Positions 28,250-38,361 of a DNA stretch of 64,000 nt are shown here, piece by piece. How positions within the stretch are numbered: position 1 is the first letter of the stretch; each line of letters opens with the position of its first letter. The notes under the pieces were generated by a model that saw nothing but the letters and a program-made list of their open reading frames with translations, was not told the origin of the DNA and ran no database searches. The translations under genes were made by a program, and so were the position numbers. Origin of the DNA: Halarcobacter ebronensis (GTDB lineage: Bacteria > Campylobacterota > Campylobacteria > Campylobacterales > Arcobacteraceae); the NCBI RefSeq assembly GCF_013201825.1, contig NZ_CP053836.1, positions 868,001 through 932,000 of the forward strand, in the 5' to 3' direction.

Positions 28250-29178
28250 ACTCTATTTTCTTGAAGATTTACTGCCTCTTTAATTGCATTTTTATAGCTT
28301 TTACAGTTTATGGCTCTATTTTTTTCATATGCAATATCAAAAGCTGTTCCATGGTCAACTGAGGTTCTTACAATTGGAAGGTTTAGACTTATATTAACGC
28401 TTTGGTCAAAGTATAGAGCTTTTAGTGGAGCTAAACCTTGGTCATGATACATGGCAACAAAATATCTAAAATTACTTCTTGAGGCTTTTGAAAAGGCAGT
28501 ATCAGGTACAAGTGGTCCTTTAAAAATCTCTTTATTTAAACTACTATTTGCATTTTTTATAGCTTTAAAGATTTCTACCTCTTCATCTCCTAAAACACCA
28601 TTGTCACTTGCGTGTGGGTTTAGAGCTAAAACTCCTATTTTTTTAACTTTCACACTTTTATAAAAGTCAATTAAAAAAGAGCTTAGACTCTCTTCATCAA
28701 TTGATTTTGCAACTTGTTTTAGTGGAATATGTTCTGTGTATAAAGATACAAAAAGCTTTTTACAACCAAGCATCATAATTGCATTTTTCCCAAAATAGTC
28801 CCTTAGAACTTCTGTATGACCCTTATATTTGATTTTTGCTTTGCTCCAAGATTCTTTGTTTATTGGTAGAGTAACAATGGCATTTACTTTTTTGTCATTT
28901 GCCAGATTAATTGCTTCCATAAAAGAGTCATAAGAGTATCTTCCACTTTTTTTTGAAACTTTCCCTGGTTTTATATCAAATTCACCTTTTATCTCATAAA
29001 GTTTGAAATCTTCTGGAATTTCTAGTTCAAGTAATTTGGCAGCTTTGTTTAACATAACCCTATTAACACAATATAGAGGTTTACAATATTTTTTAATCTT
29101 TTCATGGGATCTAAGTGCTATTTCAATACCAATTCCATTTAAATCACCAATTGATATTGCTATAGTTGGTTTATTCAT
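28246..29178 (-). CDS. pdxA: 4-hydroxythreonine-4-phosphate dehydrogenase
   Basis: Oxidises 4-phosphohydroxy-L-threonine for pyridoxal phosphate synthesis; the product is joined by PdxJ. 310 residues. Metal ligands lie in KGHTEVLRDYF, NPHASDNG and MYHDQGLAPLK. Starts on the last base of pdxJ, so the two sequential enzymes are made together. Confidence 0.96.
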   Translation of the reverse strand: MNKPTIAISIGDLNGIGIEIALRSHEKIKKYCKPLYCVNRVMLNKAAKLLELEIPEDFKLYEIKGEFDIKPGKVSKKSGRYSYDSFMEAINLANDKKVNAIVTLPINKESWSKAKIKYKGHTEVLRDYFGKNAIMMLGCKKLFVSLYTEHIPLKQVAKSIDEESLSSFLIDFYKSVKVKKIGVLALNPHASDNGVLGDEEVEIFKAIKNANSSLNKEIFKGPLVPDTAFSKASRSNFRYFVAMYHDQGLAPLKALYFDQSVNISLNLPIVRTSVDHGTAFDIAYEKNRAINCKSYKNAIKEAVNLQENRV

Positions 29179-29954
29179 TATAGAAGCTCTTTCATCTCTT
29201 TTATTGCTTTTTCAAGTCCAGTAAAAACAGATCTTGCAATAATACTTTGTCCAATATTTAACTCTTCTATAGCCTTTATTGAAGAGATTGAAGTTACATT
29301 TTGATAGTTTAACCCATGACCTGCTGCAACTTTCAAATCTAATTCATTTGCTCTTTTAGAAGCAATTTTTAACTCTTTTTTACTTTTTACAAGTAACTCT
29401 TTTAGCTCTTCTCTTGGTAAATCAAGCTCTTTAATACAGTGGTGAGTATTTGCCAGATTGCTATATAACATTGCATAGATATTTGCAAAACTTCCTGTAT
29501 GTAACTCAATCCACTCAACATTTAATTGTGAAGCTAATTCAATCATTTTTAGATCTGGGTCAATAAATAAAGAGACCTCTATTTCATTATCATGGAGTTT
29601 TTTTACAGCTTTTCTAATTTTGTCAAAGTTTGTTTTTAAATCAAGTCCACCTTCAGTAGTTACCTCTTCTCTTTTTTCAGGAACTAAAGTAGCTCTTAAA
29701 GGTTTTAATTCACAAATTGTATCAATAATATTTTCATCAATTGCACACTCTAAATTTACAGGTAAAGGTGAGAGTTGACATATAAGTTTTGCATCTTCAT
29801 CATGAATATGTCGTCTATCTTCTCTTAGATGAATAGTAATCTGATTTGCACCTGCTAGTTTACAAATTGAGATTGCATCTAAAGGATTAGGATCGTTTAT
29901 TTTTCTTGCTTCTCTTAAAACGGCAATATGGTCTATATTTACTCCAAGTAACAA
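29178..29954 (-). CDS. pdxJ: Pyridoxine 5'-phosphate synthase
   Basis: Condenses the PdxA product with deoxyxylulose 5-phosphate to form pyridoxine 5'-phosphate. 258 residues. GVNIDHIAVLREAR, ITIHLREDRRHIHDED, CELKPLRATLVPEKREEVTTEGG-type block and AAGHGLNYQN are present. The DXP-dependent pathway is thus complete at its two committed steps in this operon. GlyA and TrpB in the same window need the cofactor. Confidence 0.96.
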   Translation of the reverse strand: MLLGVNIDHIAVLREARKINDPNPLDAISICKLAGANQITIHLREDRRHIHDEDAKLICQLSPLPVNLECAIDENIIDTICELKPLRATLVPEKREEVTTEGGLDLKTNFDKIRKAVKKLHDNEIEVSLFIDPDLKMIELASQLNVEWIELHTGSFANIYAMLYSNLANTHHCIKELDLPREELKELLVKSKKELKIASKRANELDLKVAAGHGLNYQNVTSISSIKAIEELNIGQSIIARSVFTGLEKAIKEMKELL

Positions 29955-29964
29955 AATTCTTCCT

Positions 29965-31377
29965 TTATGATAAATCTTTTAGTGTTGAGATATTTGCTGC
30001 TAGTTTATTTTGAACTTCTAAGAACTCCATTTCAGGAATACTATCAGCAACCACTCCTGCTCCTGCTTGGAAAATAACAGTATCTTTTGTAAGCATAGTA
30101 GTTCTAATTGTAATGGCACTATCCATATTTCCATCAAAACCAAAATATGCAACACTTCCTGAATAGAAGTTTCTTTTGATACCTTCAAATTGTGCAATTA
30201 GTTCCATTGCCCTAATTTTTGGAGCTCCTGTCATAGTTCCAGCTGTAAATGTTGCTGCAAAAAGGTCAAACATATCATATTTGCTCCCATCAATTTTTGC
30301 TTCAACATCTGAAACCATATGCATTACATGAGAGTATCTTTCTACTCGCATCAAATCTGTAACTTTTACTGTTCCAGGAAGGGCAACTCTTCCAACATCA
30401 TTTCTTCCTAAATCAACAAGCATAATATGTTCTGCTCGCTCTTTATCATTTTTTACCATCTCTTCTTCAAGTTCTAAATCTCTATCTAGATTTTTCCCTC
30501 TTTTTCTAGTTCCTGCAATTGGTCTTAGTAAAATATGTTCGTCAACAAGTCTTACCATAACTTCAGGAGAACTTCCTGCAATAGAGAAATTATCAAACTC
30601 TAAGAAGAAAAGATAAGGGCTAGGATTTTTACTTCTTAGCACTCTATAAAAACTTAAATGATCAACTTCAGCTTTTTGTATAAATCTATTTGACATTAAA
30701 ATTTGAAAAATATCTCCAGAACGTATCATCTCTTTTGATTTTGATACCATCTCAAAAAATTGCTCTTTTGTATAGTTAAATTTTCCTTCATCAAAAATTT
30801 TTGCTTTTTTAATTGGAGTAAATTTATATGGAGAAGTTAGTTCTTGATATATTGATTCTAAATCAGCCTCTTTATTTTTTAAAGAGGTAACCATTATAAG
30901 TTTAGAAGTTTTGTGAGAGAATCCTAAAACAATTTTTGGTCTAATTAAGTCTAAATCTGGGATATCCAATTGGTCTTCAAGATTATTCATATGTTTTTTT
31001 AAAACAGGCTCAAACTCTTTAGCCATATCATAACCAACATTTCCAATAAACCCATCAATAAGTCCAATTCCTAACTCTTCTGATTTATTTTTATAAAAGG
31101 TTTTGTCTATATTTTTATAGTAATTTTGTAAAAATTTAAGAGGATTTGAATCAACTTCTGTTACTTCTTCTGCTTCGTTTTTATAAAAACATTTTCCATT
31201 GTTGTACCAAACTCGCTCTCGATCACCAATAACTATATATGAGTAGTTTCCTTCAGCTGAATTAATAGTACTTTCATATAAGAATGTTATCTCATTTTTG
31301 TATAAACTTTTAACTTTTTCGTAGATAGATACCGGAGTAAACTGATCTAGAAAAAGCTCTTTTGAAAAAAAATCCAT
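29965..31377 (-). CDS. trpE: Anthranilate synthase component I
   Basis: First step of tryptophan synthesis from chorismate. 470 residues. The chorismate-binding core is clear: LRPIAGTRKRGKN, ERAEHIMLVDLGRND, TFTAGTMTGAPKIRAME, and QAGAGVVADSIPE. The N-terminal TFLYEST resembles the tryptophan-feedback site. PabB is an alternative, but the length and feedback motif favour TrpE. The amidotransferase partner is not adjacent, and trpB lies 11 kb away, so trp genes are dispersed. Confidence 0.9.
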   Translation of the reverse strand: MDFFSKELFLDQFTPVSIYEKVKSLYKNEITFLYESTINSAEGNYSYIVIGDRERVWYNNGKCFYKNEAEEVTEVDSNPLKFLQNYYKNIDKTFYKNKSEELGIGLIDGFIGNVGYDMAKEFEPVLKKHMNNLEDQLDIPDLDLIRPKIVLGFSHKTSKLIMVTSLKNKEADLESIYQELTSPYKFTPIKKAKIFDEGKFNYTKEQFFEMVSKSKEMIRSGDIFQILMSNRFIQKAEVDHLSFYRVLRSKNPSPYLFFLEFDNFSIAGSSPEVMVRLVDEHILLRPIAGTRKRGKNLDRDLELEEEMVKNDKERAEHIMLVDLGRNDVGRVALPGTVKVTDLMRVERYSHVMHMVSDVEAKIDGSKYDMFDLFAATFTAGTMTGAPKIRAMELIAQFEGIKRNFYSGSVAYFGFDGNMDSAITIRTTMLTKDTVIFQAGAGVVADSIPEMEFLEVQNKLAANISTLKDLS

Positions 31378-31392
31378 CTAATCTTTACCTTA

Positions 31393-32310
31393 TTAGTATG
31401 TTAGTATAAATGCCCCTGAAACATTTAACTCTTTTTTAATATTTTCTGAAGCACTTTTTGCAAGTGTTCTTGAATTATAAGGGCCAATTAAGACTTTATG
31501 GAATATTTTGTTGTTAATTGAAACCTTATATATTTTATATGAAAAACCTTTGCTAGAAATGTTTGTTAAATATTTAGCTGTAGGCATTTTTGAAAACGCA
31601 CCAATTTGAACAAAAGTTCCTTTTGGTTTTGTTGTAATACTGTTTGATATAGGAGCTGTTTGTTTAACAGGTTCAGCTTTTTTTACTACAGGTTTGTTCT
31701 CTTCAACTTTTTTTACTACAGGAGCAACTGGTTCAGCTGGTTTTATCTCATCTTTAACTTTAAAAACATCAGGTTTAACCTCAGGTTTCTCTTCAACAAG
31801 CTCTTTTTCTTCAATTTTTGAAAGATTAAGATTCTCATTTATTTTATCTTCTATTTGAGCCTCTTTCTCTTTCTCTTCTTTTATATTTTTTAGTTTTTCA
31901 TTTATAATTTTTTGGTACTGATCCTCAATATTTTCACCCTCAGTGCTAGTCTCATTTGTAGCAGTACCATTTTTTGTAAATGAATCATTTGAAGTAGAAT
32001 CATTTGTAACAAGGCGAATTATAATAATTGTCAATAAAAAGAGTATAACTAGTATAAGCCCTAAAATAAGATATCTTTTCTTACTTTTTTCATTTGAACC
32101 TGCTTTACCTAGCATAATATCACTATACTCTCTCTCCTCTTGAATCTCAATCTCCCTATCAAATTCTGATTGTTGTTGAGCTGGTCTTTGTCTTGTTTGT
32201 TCATCAAAAAGAGATTCACTATTTTTTATCTCATTTAATCTTTGTTCTATCTCATTTCTCTCTTGTTGTAACTGAACTTTTTTTATAAAATCTTCGCCTC
32301 TAATTTCCAT
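31393..32310 (-). CDS. Inner-membrane protein with C-terminal SPOR domain
   Basis: 305 residues. Cytoplasmic N-terminal region rich in Gln/Glu (coiled-coil-like, 1-75), a membrane helix (YLILGLILVILFLLTIII, about 82-101), a long Glu/Lys/Pro/Val linker (about 110-225), and a C-terminal SPOR domain (TFVQIGAFSKMPTAKYL to VSGAFILTY) that binds denuded glycan at division sites. FtsN-like architecture. It lies between glyA and trpE. Confidence 0.85.
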   Translation of the reverse strand: MEIRGEDFIKKVQLQQERNEIEQRLNEIKNSESLFDEQTRQRPAQQQSEFDREIEIQEEREYSDIMLGKAGSNEKSKKRYLILGLILVILFLLTIIIIRLVTNDSTSNDSFTKNGTATNETSTEGENIEDQYQKIINEKLKNIKEEKEKEAQIEDKINENLNLSKIEEKELVEEKPEVKPDVFKVKDEIKPAEPVAPVVKKVEENKPVVKKAEPVKQTAPISNSITTKPKGTFVQIGAFSKMPTAKYLTNISSKGFSYKIYKVSINNKIFHKVLIGPYNSRTLAKSASENIKKELNVSGAFILTY

Positions 32311-32343
32311 AAGTAATCCTTGATACTTTTAAGTTATAAACTT

Positions 32344-33606
32344 TTAGTATGTTGATTTAGTGTAAATTACAAAACCTCTAGCTAACTCTTTTAATTCTTG
32401 TTTAATATTCTCTTGTAATTGTGTGTTGTTTATATCATCTAAAACATCACAAATTTTGTTTGCAATAATCTCAAACTCTTTCTCTTTCATCCCTCTTGCA
32501 GTTAATGCTGGAGATCCTATTCTAATACCTGAAGTAATAAATGGACTTCTTGTTTCTCCTGGAACTGTATTTTTATTTACTGTTATCCCTGCATTCCCTA
32601 ATGCTGCATCTGCATCTTTACCTGAAAAATCTTTATTTAAAAATGATACAAGAATAAGGTGATTATCTGTTCCTTCTGAAACTATATCATAACCTCTTGA
32701 AACCATAACTTTTGCTAAAACTTGTGCATTTGCTTTAACTTGTTTTGCATACTCTTTCCATTTTGGATCAAGTACTTCTTTAAATGCAACAGCTTTTGCT
32801 GCTATTACATGAACAAGTGGTCCACCTTGAATCCCTGGAAAAATTGCAGAGTTTATTTTTTTTGCAATCTCTTCATCATCACATAAAATCATACCACCTC
32901 TTGGTCCTCTTAATGTTTTATGAGTTGTAGTTGTAACTACATGTGCATAAGGAAATGGGCTTGGATGTTCATTTGCTGCAACTAATCCTGCAATATGTGC
33001 TATATCTGCAAACAGGTATGCTCCAACTTCATCAGCTATCTCTCTAAATCTTTTAAAATCAATCTCTCTAGGATAAGCAGAAGCTCCACAAACAATAATT
33101 TTTGGTTGAACAATTTTAGCAATCTCTAAAACTTTATCATAATTGATTCTACCATCTAATTCAACTCCATAATAGAATGCTTGATAGTTTTTACCAGAAA
33201 AGCTTGGTTTTGATCCATGAGTTAAGTGTCCACCATGGCTTAGATCCATACCTAGAATTTTATCTCCTGCTTTAATAAGTGCTGCATAAACTGCACCATT
33301 TGCTTGACTTCCTGAGTGAGGTTGAACATTTGCATATTTACAACCAAATATTTCACATGCTCTATCAATAGCTAATTGTTCAGCTTTATCTGCAAATTCA
33401 CATCCACCATAATATCTTTTATATGGATATCCTTCTGCATATTTATTTGTAAATACTGATCCCATTGTTTGCATTACTGCTGGGCTTGTGAAGTTCTCAC
33501 TTGCTATCATCTCTAAGTGGTCTGTTTGTCTCTCTTTTTCAGCCTCTACTAAATCAAAAATCTCTTTATCTGCTTCTTCTAATGTTGCATCTGAAATAAA
33601 ACTCAT
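32344..33606 (-). CDS. glyA: Serine hydroxymethyltransferase
   Basis: Interconverts serine and glycine and charges tetrahydrofolate. 420 residues. The pyridoxal-phosphate lysine lies in [38 protein letters not shown] and [12 protein letters not shown] are further family blocks. Twenty-five bases after lysS. Confidence 0.97.
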   Translation of the reverse strand: MSFISDATLEEADKEIFDLVEAEKERQTDHLEMIASENFTSPAVMQTMGSVFTNKYAEGYPYKRYYGGCEFADKAEQLAIDRACEIFGCKYANVQPHSGSQANGAVYAALIKAGDKILGMDLSHGGHLTHGSKPSFSGKNYQAFYYGVELDGRINYDKVLEIAKIVQPKIIVCGASAYPREIDFKRFREIADEVGAYLFADIAHIAGLVAANEHPSPFPYAHVVTTTTHKTLRGPRGGMILCDDEEIAKKINSAIFPGIQGGPLVHVIAAKAVAFKEVLDPKWKEYAKQVKANAQVLAKVMVSRGYDIVSEGTDNHLILVSFLNKDFSGKDADAALGNAGITVNKNTVPGETRSPFITSGIRIGSPALTARGMKEKEFEIIANKICDVLDDINNTQLQENIKQELKELARGFVIYTKSTY

Positions 33607-33631
33607 TCTATTATCTCCTGGTTATTATTAA

Positions 33632-35149
33632 TTATTCTTCTTCGTTATCAAGTAAATTCACTTCTGATTTCACTGGTTTCATTGCTGGGAATAGCAACAC
33701 ATCTCTTATTGAGTGCTCATTTGTAAGCATCATTACTAATCTATCAATACCAATACCTTGACCAGCTGTTGGAGCCATACCATAAGATAAGGCATTTACA
33801 AAATCCTCATCCATCTCATGTGCTTCATCATCGCCGCTATCTTTTGCAGCCATTTGTGCTTCAAATCTTTGTAATTGATCAAGTGGATCATTTAACTCAC
33901 TAAAGGCATTTGCAATCTCTTTCCCTGCAATAAATAGTTCAAATCTATCTGTCAAATGTGGTTTTTCATCACTTCTTCTAGCAAGTGGTGAAATCTCAAC
34001 TGGATACTCTGTAATAAAAGTTGGATTAATAAGTTTAGCTTCAACAAACTCATCAAAAAGTTCCCCTTGAAGTTGACCTAAATTCATCCCTTCATTTACT
34101 TCAAGATTGTTTTGTCTTAAAAATGCAATAATTTTATCTTTGTCTTGAGTAATCTCTTCAGGAACACCACCAATTGTAGATAATGATTCAATTAAAGGAA
34201 TTTCACTAAATTTAGAAAAATCAATTTTATTTTCCCCATAAGGAAGAAGGGTTGGTAAATCTAAATGATCAAATAGGTACTCAAAATACTCTTTTGTTAG
34301 AGCTATTAAGTCTTTATATGTTTTATATGCCCAATAAAATTCTATAGAGGTAAACTCTGGATTGTGTGTTGCATCCATACCCTCATTTCTAAAGTTTCTA
34401 TTGATTTCAAAAACTGCTTCAAATCCACCAACTATTAATCTTTTAAGATATAACTCTGGTGCGATTCTAAGGTATCTATCTACATCTAGTGCATTGTGAT
34501 GAGTAACAAAAGGTTTTGCATTTGCCCCACCTGCAATTGGGTGCATCATTGGAGTTTCAACCTCTAAGAAACCTTTTGATTCAAAAAATCTTCTTGTAAG
34601 TGAGATAACTTTTGATCTAATTTGAAAAGTTTTTCTAACTTCACTATTCATAATTAAATCTAGATATCTTTGTCTATATCTTAGCTCTTTATCTTGAATT
34701 CCATGATATTTTTCTGGAAGTGGCGAAATAGCTTTTGTTAAAATAGTTAAATCTGATACATGTAGTGATAATTCACCTTTATTTGTAATAAATGGGTATC
34801 CACTAACTTCTACAATATCTCCAATATCAACAAATTTCTTAAAAATTTCATTATAAAAATCTTCAGGAAGATTGTCTCTTGCTACATATATTTGTAAAAC
34901 TCCACTCTCATCTTCAATTTTTAAAAATGAAGCTTTTCCCATAAGTCTAAAAAATTTAATTCTACCAGTTACTGTATAATTTCTATTTTCATCTCTTTTT
35001 TCTTCAGTTTGAAAAAGGTCACTATTTACATTTAAGTATTTTGAAATAGTGGTATTTCTATGTGATTCATTTGAATATGGATTAATACCTTTTTCTCTTA
35101 ATAAATTTGCTTTTTCTATTCTTTGTTGTATAAATTTATTTTCAAACAA
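33632..35149 (-). CDS. lysS: Lysyl-tRNA synthetase, class II
   Basis: 505 residues. N-terminal OB-fold anticodon domain ([20 protein letters not shown]) and class II core: motif 2 in [20 protein letters not shown] and motif 3 in [14 protein letters not shown]. Charges lysine. Twenty-one bases after cvpA. Confidence 0.97.
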   Translation of the reverse strand: MFENKFIQQRIEKANLLREKGINPYSNESHRNTTISKYLNVNSDLFQTEEKRDENRNYTVTGRIKFFRLMGKASFLKIEDESGVLQIYVARDNLPEDFYNEIFKKFVDIGDIVEVSGYPFITNKGELSLHVSDLTILTKAISPLPEKYHGIQDKELRYRQRYLDLIMNSEVRKTFQIRSKVISLTRRFFESKGFLEVETPMMHPIAGGANAKPFVTHHNALDVDRYLRIAPELYLKRLIVGGFEAVFEINRNFRNEGMDATHNPEFTSIEFYWAYKTYKDLIALTKEYFEYLFDHLDLPTLLPYGENKIDFSKFSEIPLIESLSTIGGVPEEITQDKDKIIAFLRQNNLEVNEGMNLGQLQGELFDEFVEAKLINPTFITEYPVEISPLARRSDEKPHLTDRFELFIAGKEIANAFSELNDPLDQLQRFEAQMAAKDSGDDEAHEMDEDFVNALSYGMAPTAGQGIGIDRLVMMLTNEHSIRDVLLFPAMKPVKSEVNLLDNEEE

Positions 35150-35170
35150 TATTAATTTCCTTTTTAAATT

Positions 35171-35899
35171 TTATTCTGCTTTTGTTTCTGTATTGCTTGG
35201 TGTCTCTTCGCTATCATTTGATTTAGTTAGCTCTTCTACAACGCCTTTTTTAGCACTTTGAATTACTGCATTTGTAGATTCAACTGTTGCATCTTTTAAA
35301 TCTTTTACTGTCTGTTTAATCTCATTAGTAATAGATTTTTTCTCAGTTAAATCTGGATCTTCTTCCATTTTCTCTTCTGTTGATACACTATCTTCAACTT
35401 TTTTAACAAAATCAGAAGCATCAAGTTTTACTATAAAACTTCCAGTTTTAATAAGAAGTGGAAATGTAGTAGAATTTGCTGTTTTGTCAACCATTAAATC
35501 TTTAAAAGATTGGATTTGGTATAAAGAGTAAGCAATAATAGAGAAGATAAAAAACATCTTTGCACTTCCAAAAACAAATCCTAAAATTCTATCAAAAACC
35601 CCAAGTCCACTCATTGAAAAAATTTTACTTATAACAATTCCCAAAACATAAACAATTGCCCAAAAACCAACAAGTCCAACAATAAAACCAACTAATTTGA
35701 TTGTTGCATTATTCTCTAAAGATAAAAGAGGTGCTATTTTTGTTCCAATTTCAAGTGAGAGTCTTGATGCTACAAATATACCACCAATAATTCCTACTAA
35801 ACCAAATACTTCTCTTGTGAAACCTCTGAAGAGTCCCTTAAGACCAATTAAAACAGTTAAACTTACAATTACTATATCAAAACCAGTAAAACTTTGCAT
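35171..35899 (-). CDS. cvpA: CvpA family inner-membrane protein
   Basis: 242 residues. Four hydrophobic segments in the first 125 residues, with the family motif KGLFRGFTREVFGLVGIIGG and FDRILGFVFGSAKMFF. The charged C-terminal tail of about 80 residues (Glu/Lys/Thr-rich) is soluble and longer than in E. coli CvpA. First gene of an eight-gene operon. Confidence 0.88.
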   Translation of the reverse strand: MQSFTGFDIVIVSLTVLIGLKGLFRGFTREVFGLVGIIGGIFVASRLSLEIGTKIAPLLSLENNATIKLVGFIVGLVGFWAIVYVLGIVISKIFSMSGLGVFDRILGFVFGSAKMFFIFSIIAYSLYQIQSFKDLMVDKTANSTTFPLLIKTGSFIVKLDASDFVKKVEDSVSTEEKMEEDPDLTEKKSITNEIKQTVKDLKDATVESTNAVIQSAKKGVVEELTKSNDSEETPSNTETKAE

Positions 35900-35926
35900 T
35901 TAATTCCTTATATATAGTATGGCGCA

Positions 35927-35932
35927 ATTATA
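35927..35932 (-). promoter_or_regulatory. -10 box of the cvpA-lysS-glyA-SPOR-trpE-pdxJ-pdxA operon
   Basis: Perfect TATAAT on the minus strand 28 bp before the cvpA start, with AAGGA just before the ATG. Gaps within the following eight genes are 33 bp or less, with no terminator seen, so this promoter may serve all of them. Confidence 0.55.
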
Positions 35933-35983
35933 TCTTAGTTTATCAAAATAAAAGTTTAATAGGGTTCATATCCAAAAAAAGTT

Positions 35984-38209
35984 TTAGATAAAATTGATTT
36001 TAAAACAAGCACCATAGAATTTCTCATTTTCAAGAGAAAAACTACAGTTATTAACCTCTAAAATATAGTTCATATGTTTTGTCAAAATTTCTCTTGTCAT
36101 ATAAAGACCAATGCCTGTCCCTTGGCTTTGATGTTTTGTAGTAAAATAGGGCTCAAAAATTCTACATATTATATCTTCAGGAATCCCTCCTGCACTATCT
36201 TTTATATATAAAATATTGTCAATATATTCAATTAAAACAACTCTTCTTTTATTGCTGTCTTGTGAATCAAAGGCATCCGAAGAGTTATTCAAAATATTTA
36301 AAATTGCCTGCTGAAACTCATTTTTAAAACCAAATATTTTAATATCTTTATCAATATTAACAATTAACTCTATTTGGCTATGTTTAAACTTGTCTTTTAA
36401 CAAAGAGAAGTTTTCAAGTATAGATTTAAGAAGTGAAAAGTTTGTTTTACTCTTCTCTTTTTTAAAGAAGTTTTTAAAATCTTCAATAGTTTGTGAAAGA
36501 TATTCTGAGTTTTTAAGTATCATCTCACAAGTTGAATCAAAATGTTTATCATCAAGTAAATCTAAATCTTTTTGTAGTTTTAAAGAACTAATAGCTGTAG
36601 AGATAGAGGTTAATGGTTGTCTCCATTGATGGGCAATATTACTTAACATCTCACCCATTGCAGCCATTTTACTTTGTTGGAAAAGCATCCTATCTTTCTC
36701 TTTATTTTTTTGTGTTTCCTCTTCAACTCTTTTTTCTAAGGATTCATTAAGTTCTAATAACTCTTTTGTTTTTAGTTCAACTAAGTCTTCTAAACTATCA
36801 TTTAATCTCATCAATTTTTCTTGTTGTTCAATCTCATGGGTAATATCAGTTAGTGTTACAATAATATAGGGAATAGTTTCATTGTCAAATATTGTGGAGT
36901 TTACATTTAAAGTAAAATGATAAAGTTTACTATCTTTTAATATTGCAGCTTTAAATTTAATATCTGGATTTGCCAAAATATGTTCAGCCCAATTTTTACC
37001 ACCATAATCCTTGTCAACAATATAGGTATCATCATACATATCAATAAAAGTTTCACAAATACATTTGTATCTATTTTGAAAACTATCCAAACTATTGAAG
37101 TTAAAGAAATCAAGTAATTGTTTATTTGAATTTTTAATTATACGTCCATCAGTAATTACTATGATATTTTTTTGAGAATCAAGAATAATTTGATTTTTTT
37201 CCTCTTGTTTTTTTATTTCATCAAAATTATTTTGCAGTTCAATATTTAGTTTTTTAATACTATTTAAATAGATATAGTATGAGATAATTGTATATAAAAG
37301 ACCAATAAAAAATATTATAAGAAGAACAAAAAGTCTAGAGTTTCTTTTGAAATTTTTCACATCTAAAAGATCAATCTCATTTAGATTTTTTACTAAGATT
37401 ACATATCCTATTTGATTTTTGTATTCATTAATTTTAAAAGTAGTAATAAGTTTATCTTCGATAATTAAAAATTTCTCTTCATTTAATATTCTTTTTACTC
37501 CCTCTTTTTTTATAAAATCAATTAAAGAGGGTTTTGCATTTAAATTTGCAATATAATAATCCTCTAAAAACATTTTTGTAAAAGGGTAAATTATTTTATC
37601 TTTGTACTTTTCATCTGCTAAAACAATAGAATCAATTTTGGTTTTTTCCAAGGTTTTTGATATTGAGTTAAAGTGGGTAATTATTTCAAAAACACCTATT
37701 GCTTCATTATTGTGAATAATTGGAATCATTGATTTAAAAGTCATATCAAATTTTCCAATACTAATTGTGGCTAAGTTTTTTTTCTCTTTTAATACAATAT
37801 TTACATTATCTCTAAAAACCAATGAGTCATCAGTCTTATTTGTCCAACTTCTATAAAAACTATTTCCATTTTTATTAATTATTTGAAACCAAACATTTTT
37901 AAATTTTGTATTCTCTTTTAACTCCTTTGAAAACTCTTCAAATTTTAAATTTGAATTATTATTTGATAGAAGTGAATTAATTATATTTTTATTTCTTGAG
38001 ATGGAAATTGCCATTGCTAAAGTAGCATTTTTTTTCTCTGAAATAAGGTTAGCAATATCATTTTTCATGGAGATGGAGATATTTGTATATTTTTGATTTA
38101 GCTGCTTTTTCTCCTCAGATTGTATATAAAAGGCAGATGAAACATAAATCACAAGGGAGATAATCGAGAAGACTATAAAATTTATCAAAAATCTATTTTT
38201 AAACATCAA
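35984..38209 (-). CDS. Membrane sensor histidine kinase
   Basis: 741 residues. Membrane helix at 9-27, a periplasmic dCache-like sensor (about 30-290), a second helix at about 294-316, a PAS-like domain (about 340-465), a coiled coil (about 470-510), a HisKA domain with the phospho-acceptor H in NIAHQWRQPLTSIS, and an ATPase domain with the N box AILNILNNSSDAF and G boxes KDSAGGIPEDI and GTGIGLYMT. The HQWRQPL form of the H box is very common in Arcobacter kinases. No response regulator is adjacent; the stimulus is unknown. Confidence 0.9.
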   Translation of the reverse strand: MMFKNRFLINFIVFSIISLVIYVSSAFYIQSEEKKQLNQKYTNISISMKNDIANLISEKKNATLAMAISISRNKNIINSLLSNNNSNLKFEEFSKELKENTKFKNVWFQIINKNGNSFYRSWTNKTDDSLVFRDNVNIVLKEKKNLATISIGKFDMTFKSMIPIIHNNEAIGVFEIITHFNSISKTLEKTKIDSIVLADEKYKDKIIYPFTKMFLEDYYIANLNAKPSLIDFIKKEGVKRILNEEKFLIIEDKLITTFKINEYKNQIGYVILVKNLNEIDLLDVKNFKRNSRLFVLLIIFFIGLLYTIISYYIYLNSIKKLNIELQNNFDEIKKQEEKNQIILDSQKNIIVITDGRIIKNSNKQLLDFFNFNSLDSFQNRYKCICETFIDMYDDTYIVDKDYGGKNWAEHILANPDIKFKAAILKDSKLYHFTLNVNSTIFDNETIPYIIVTLTDITHEIEQQEKLMRLNDSLEDLVELKTKELLELNESLEKRVEEETQKNKEKDRMLFQQSKMAAMGEMLSNIAHQWRQPLTSISTAISSLKLQKDLDLLDDKHFDSTCEMILKNSEYLSQTIEDFKNFFKKEKSKTNFSLLKSILENFSLLKDKFKHSQIELIVNIDKDIKIFGFKNEFQQAILNILNNSSDAFDSQDSNKRRVVLIEYIDNILYIKDSAGGIPEDIICRIFEPYFTTKHQSQGTGIGLYMTREILTKHMNYILEVNNCSFSLENEKFYGACFKINFI

Positions 38210-38349
38210 AATCCAAATTTAATTTATATTTTATTATATATAAAAATTATTTATTTTTTGATAAATTAAAGAGTAGCCTTGAAAAAAACTATTGAAAATA
38301 AAAGAGTAAAATAGTAAAAATTTTTTACGAATAATTAATATTTTTTGGA

Positions 38350-38355
38350 TAAAAT
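38350..38355 (+). promoter_or_regulatory. -10 box of a probable leaderless ispG promoter
   Basis: TAAAAT (preceded by TGGA) ends six bases before the ispG ATG at 38362. No ribosome-binding site fits between them, so the mRNA is predicted to begin at or next to the start codon. Confidence 0.5.
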
Positions 38356-38361
38356 CCACCT

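Noticed and set aside
31393-32310. TonB or TolA assignment for the SPOR protein because of its Lys/Glu/Pro linker
   Set aside because: The C-terminal domain has the SPOR pattern (TFVQIGAFS...VLIGPYNSR), not a TonB C-terminal domain.
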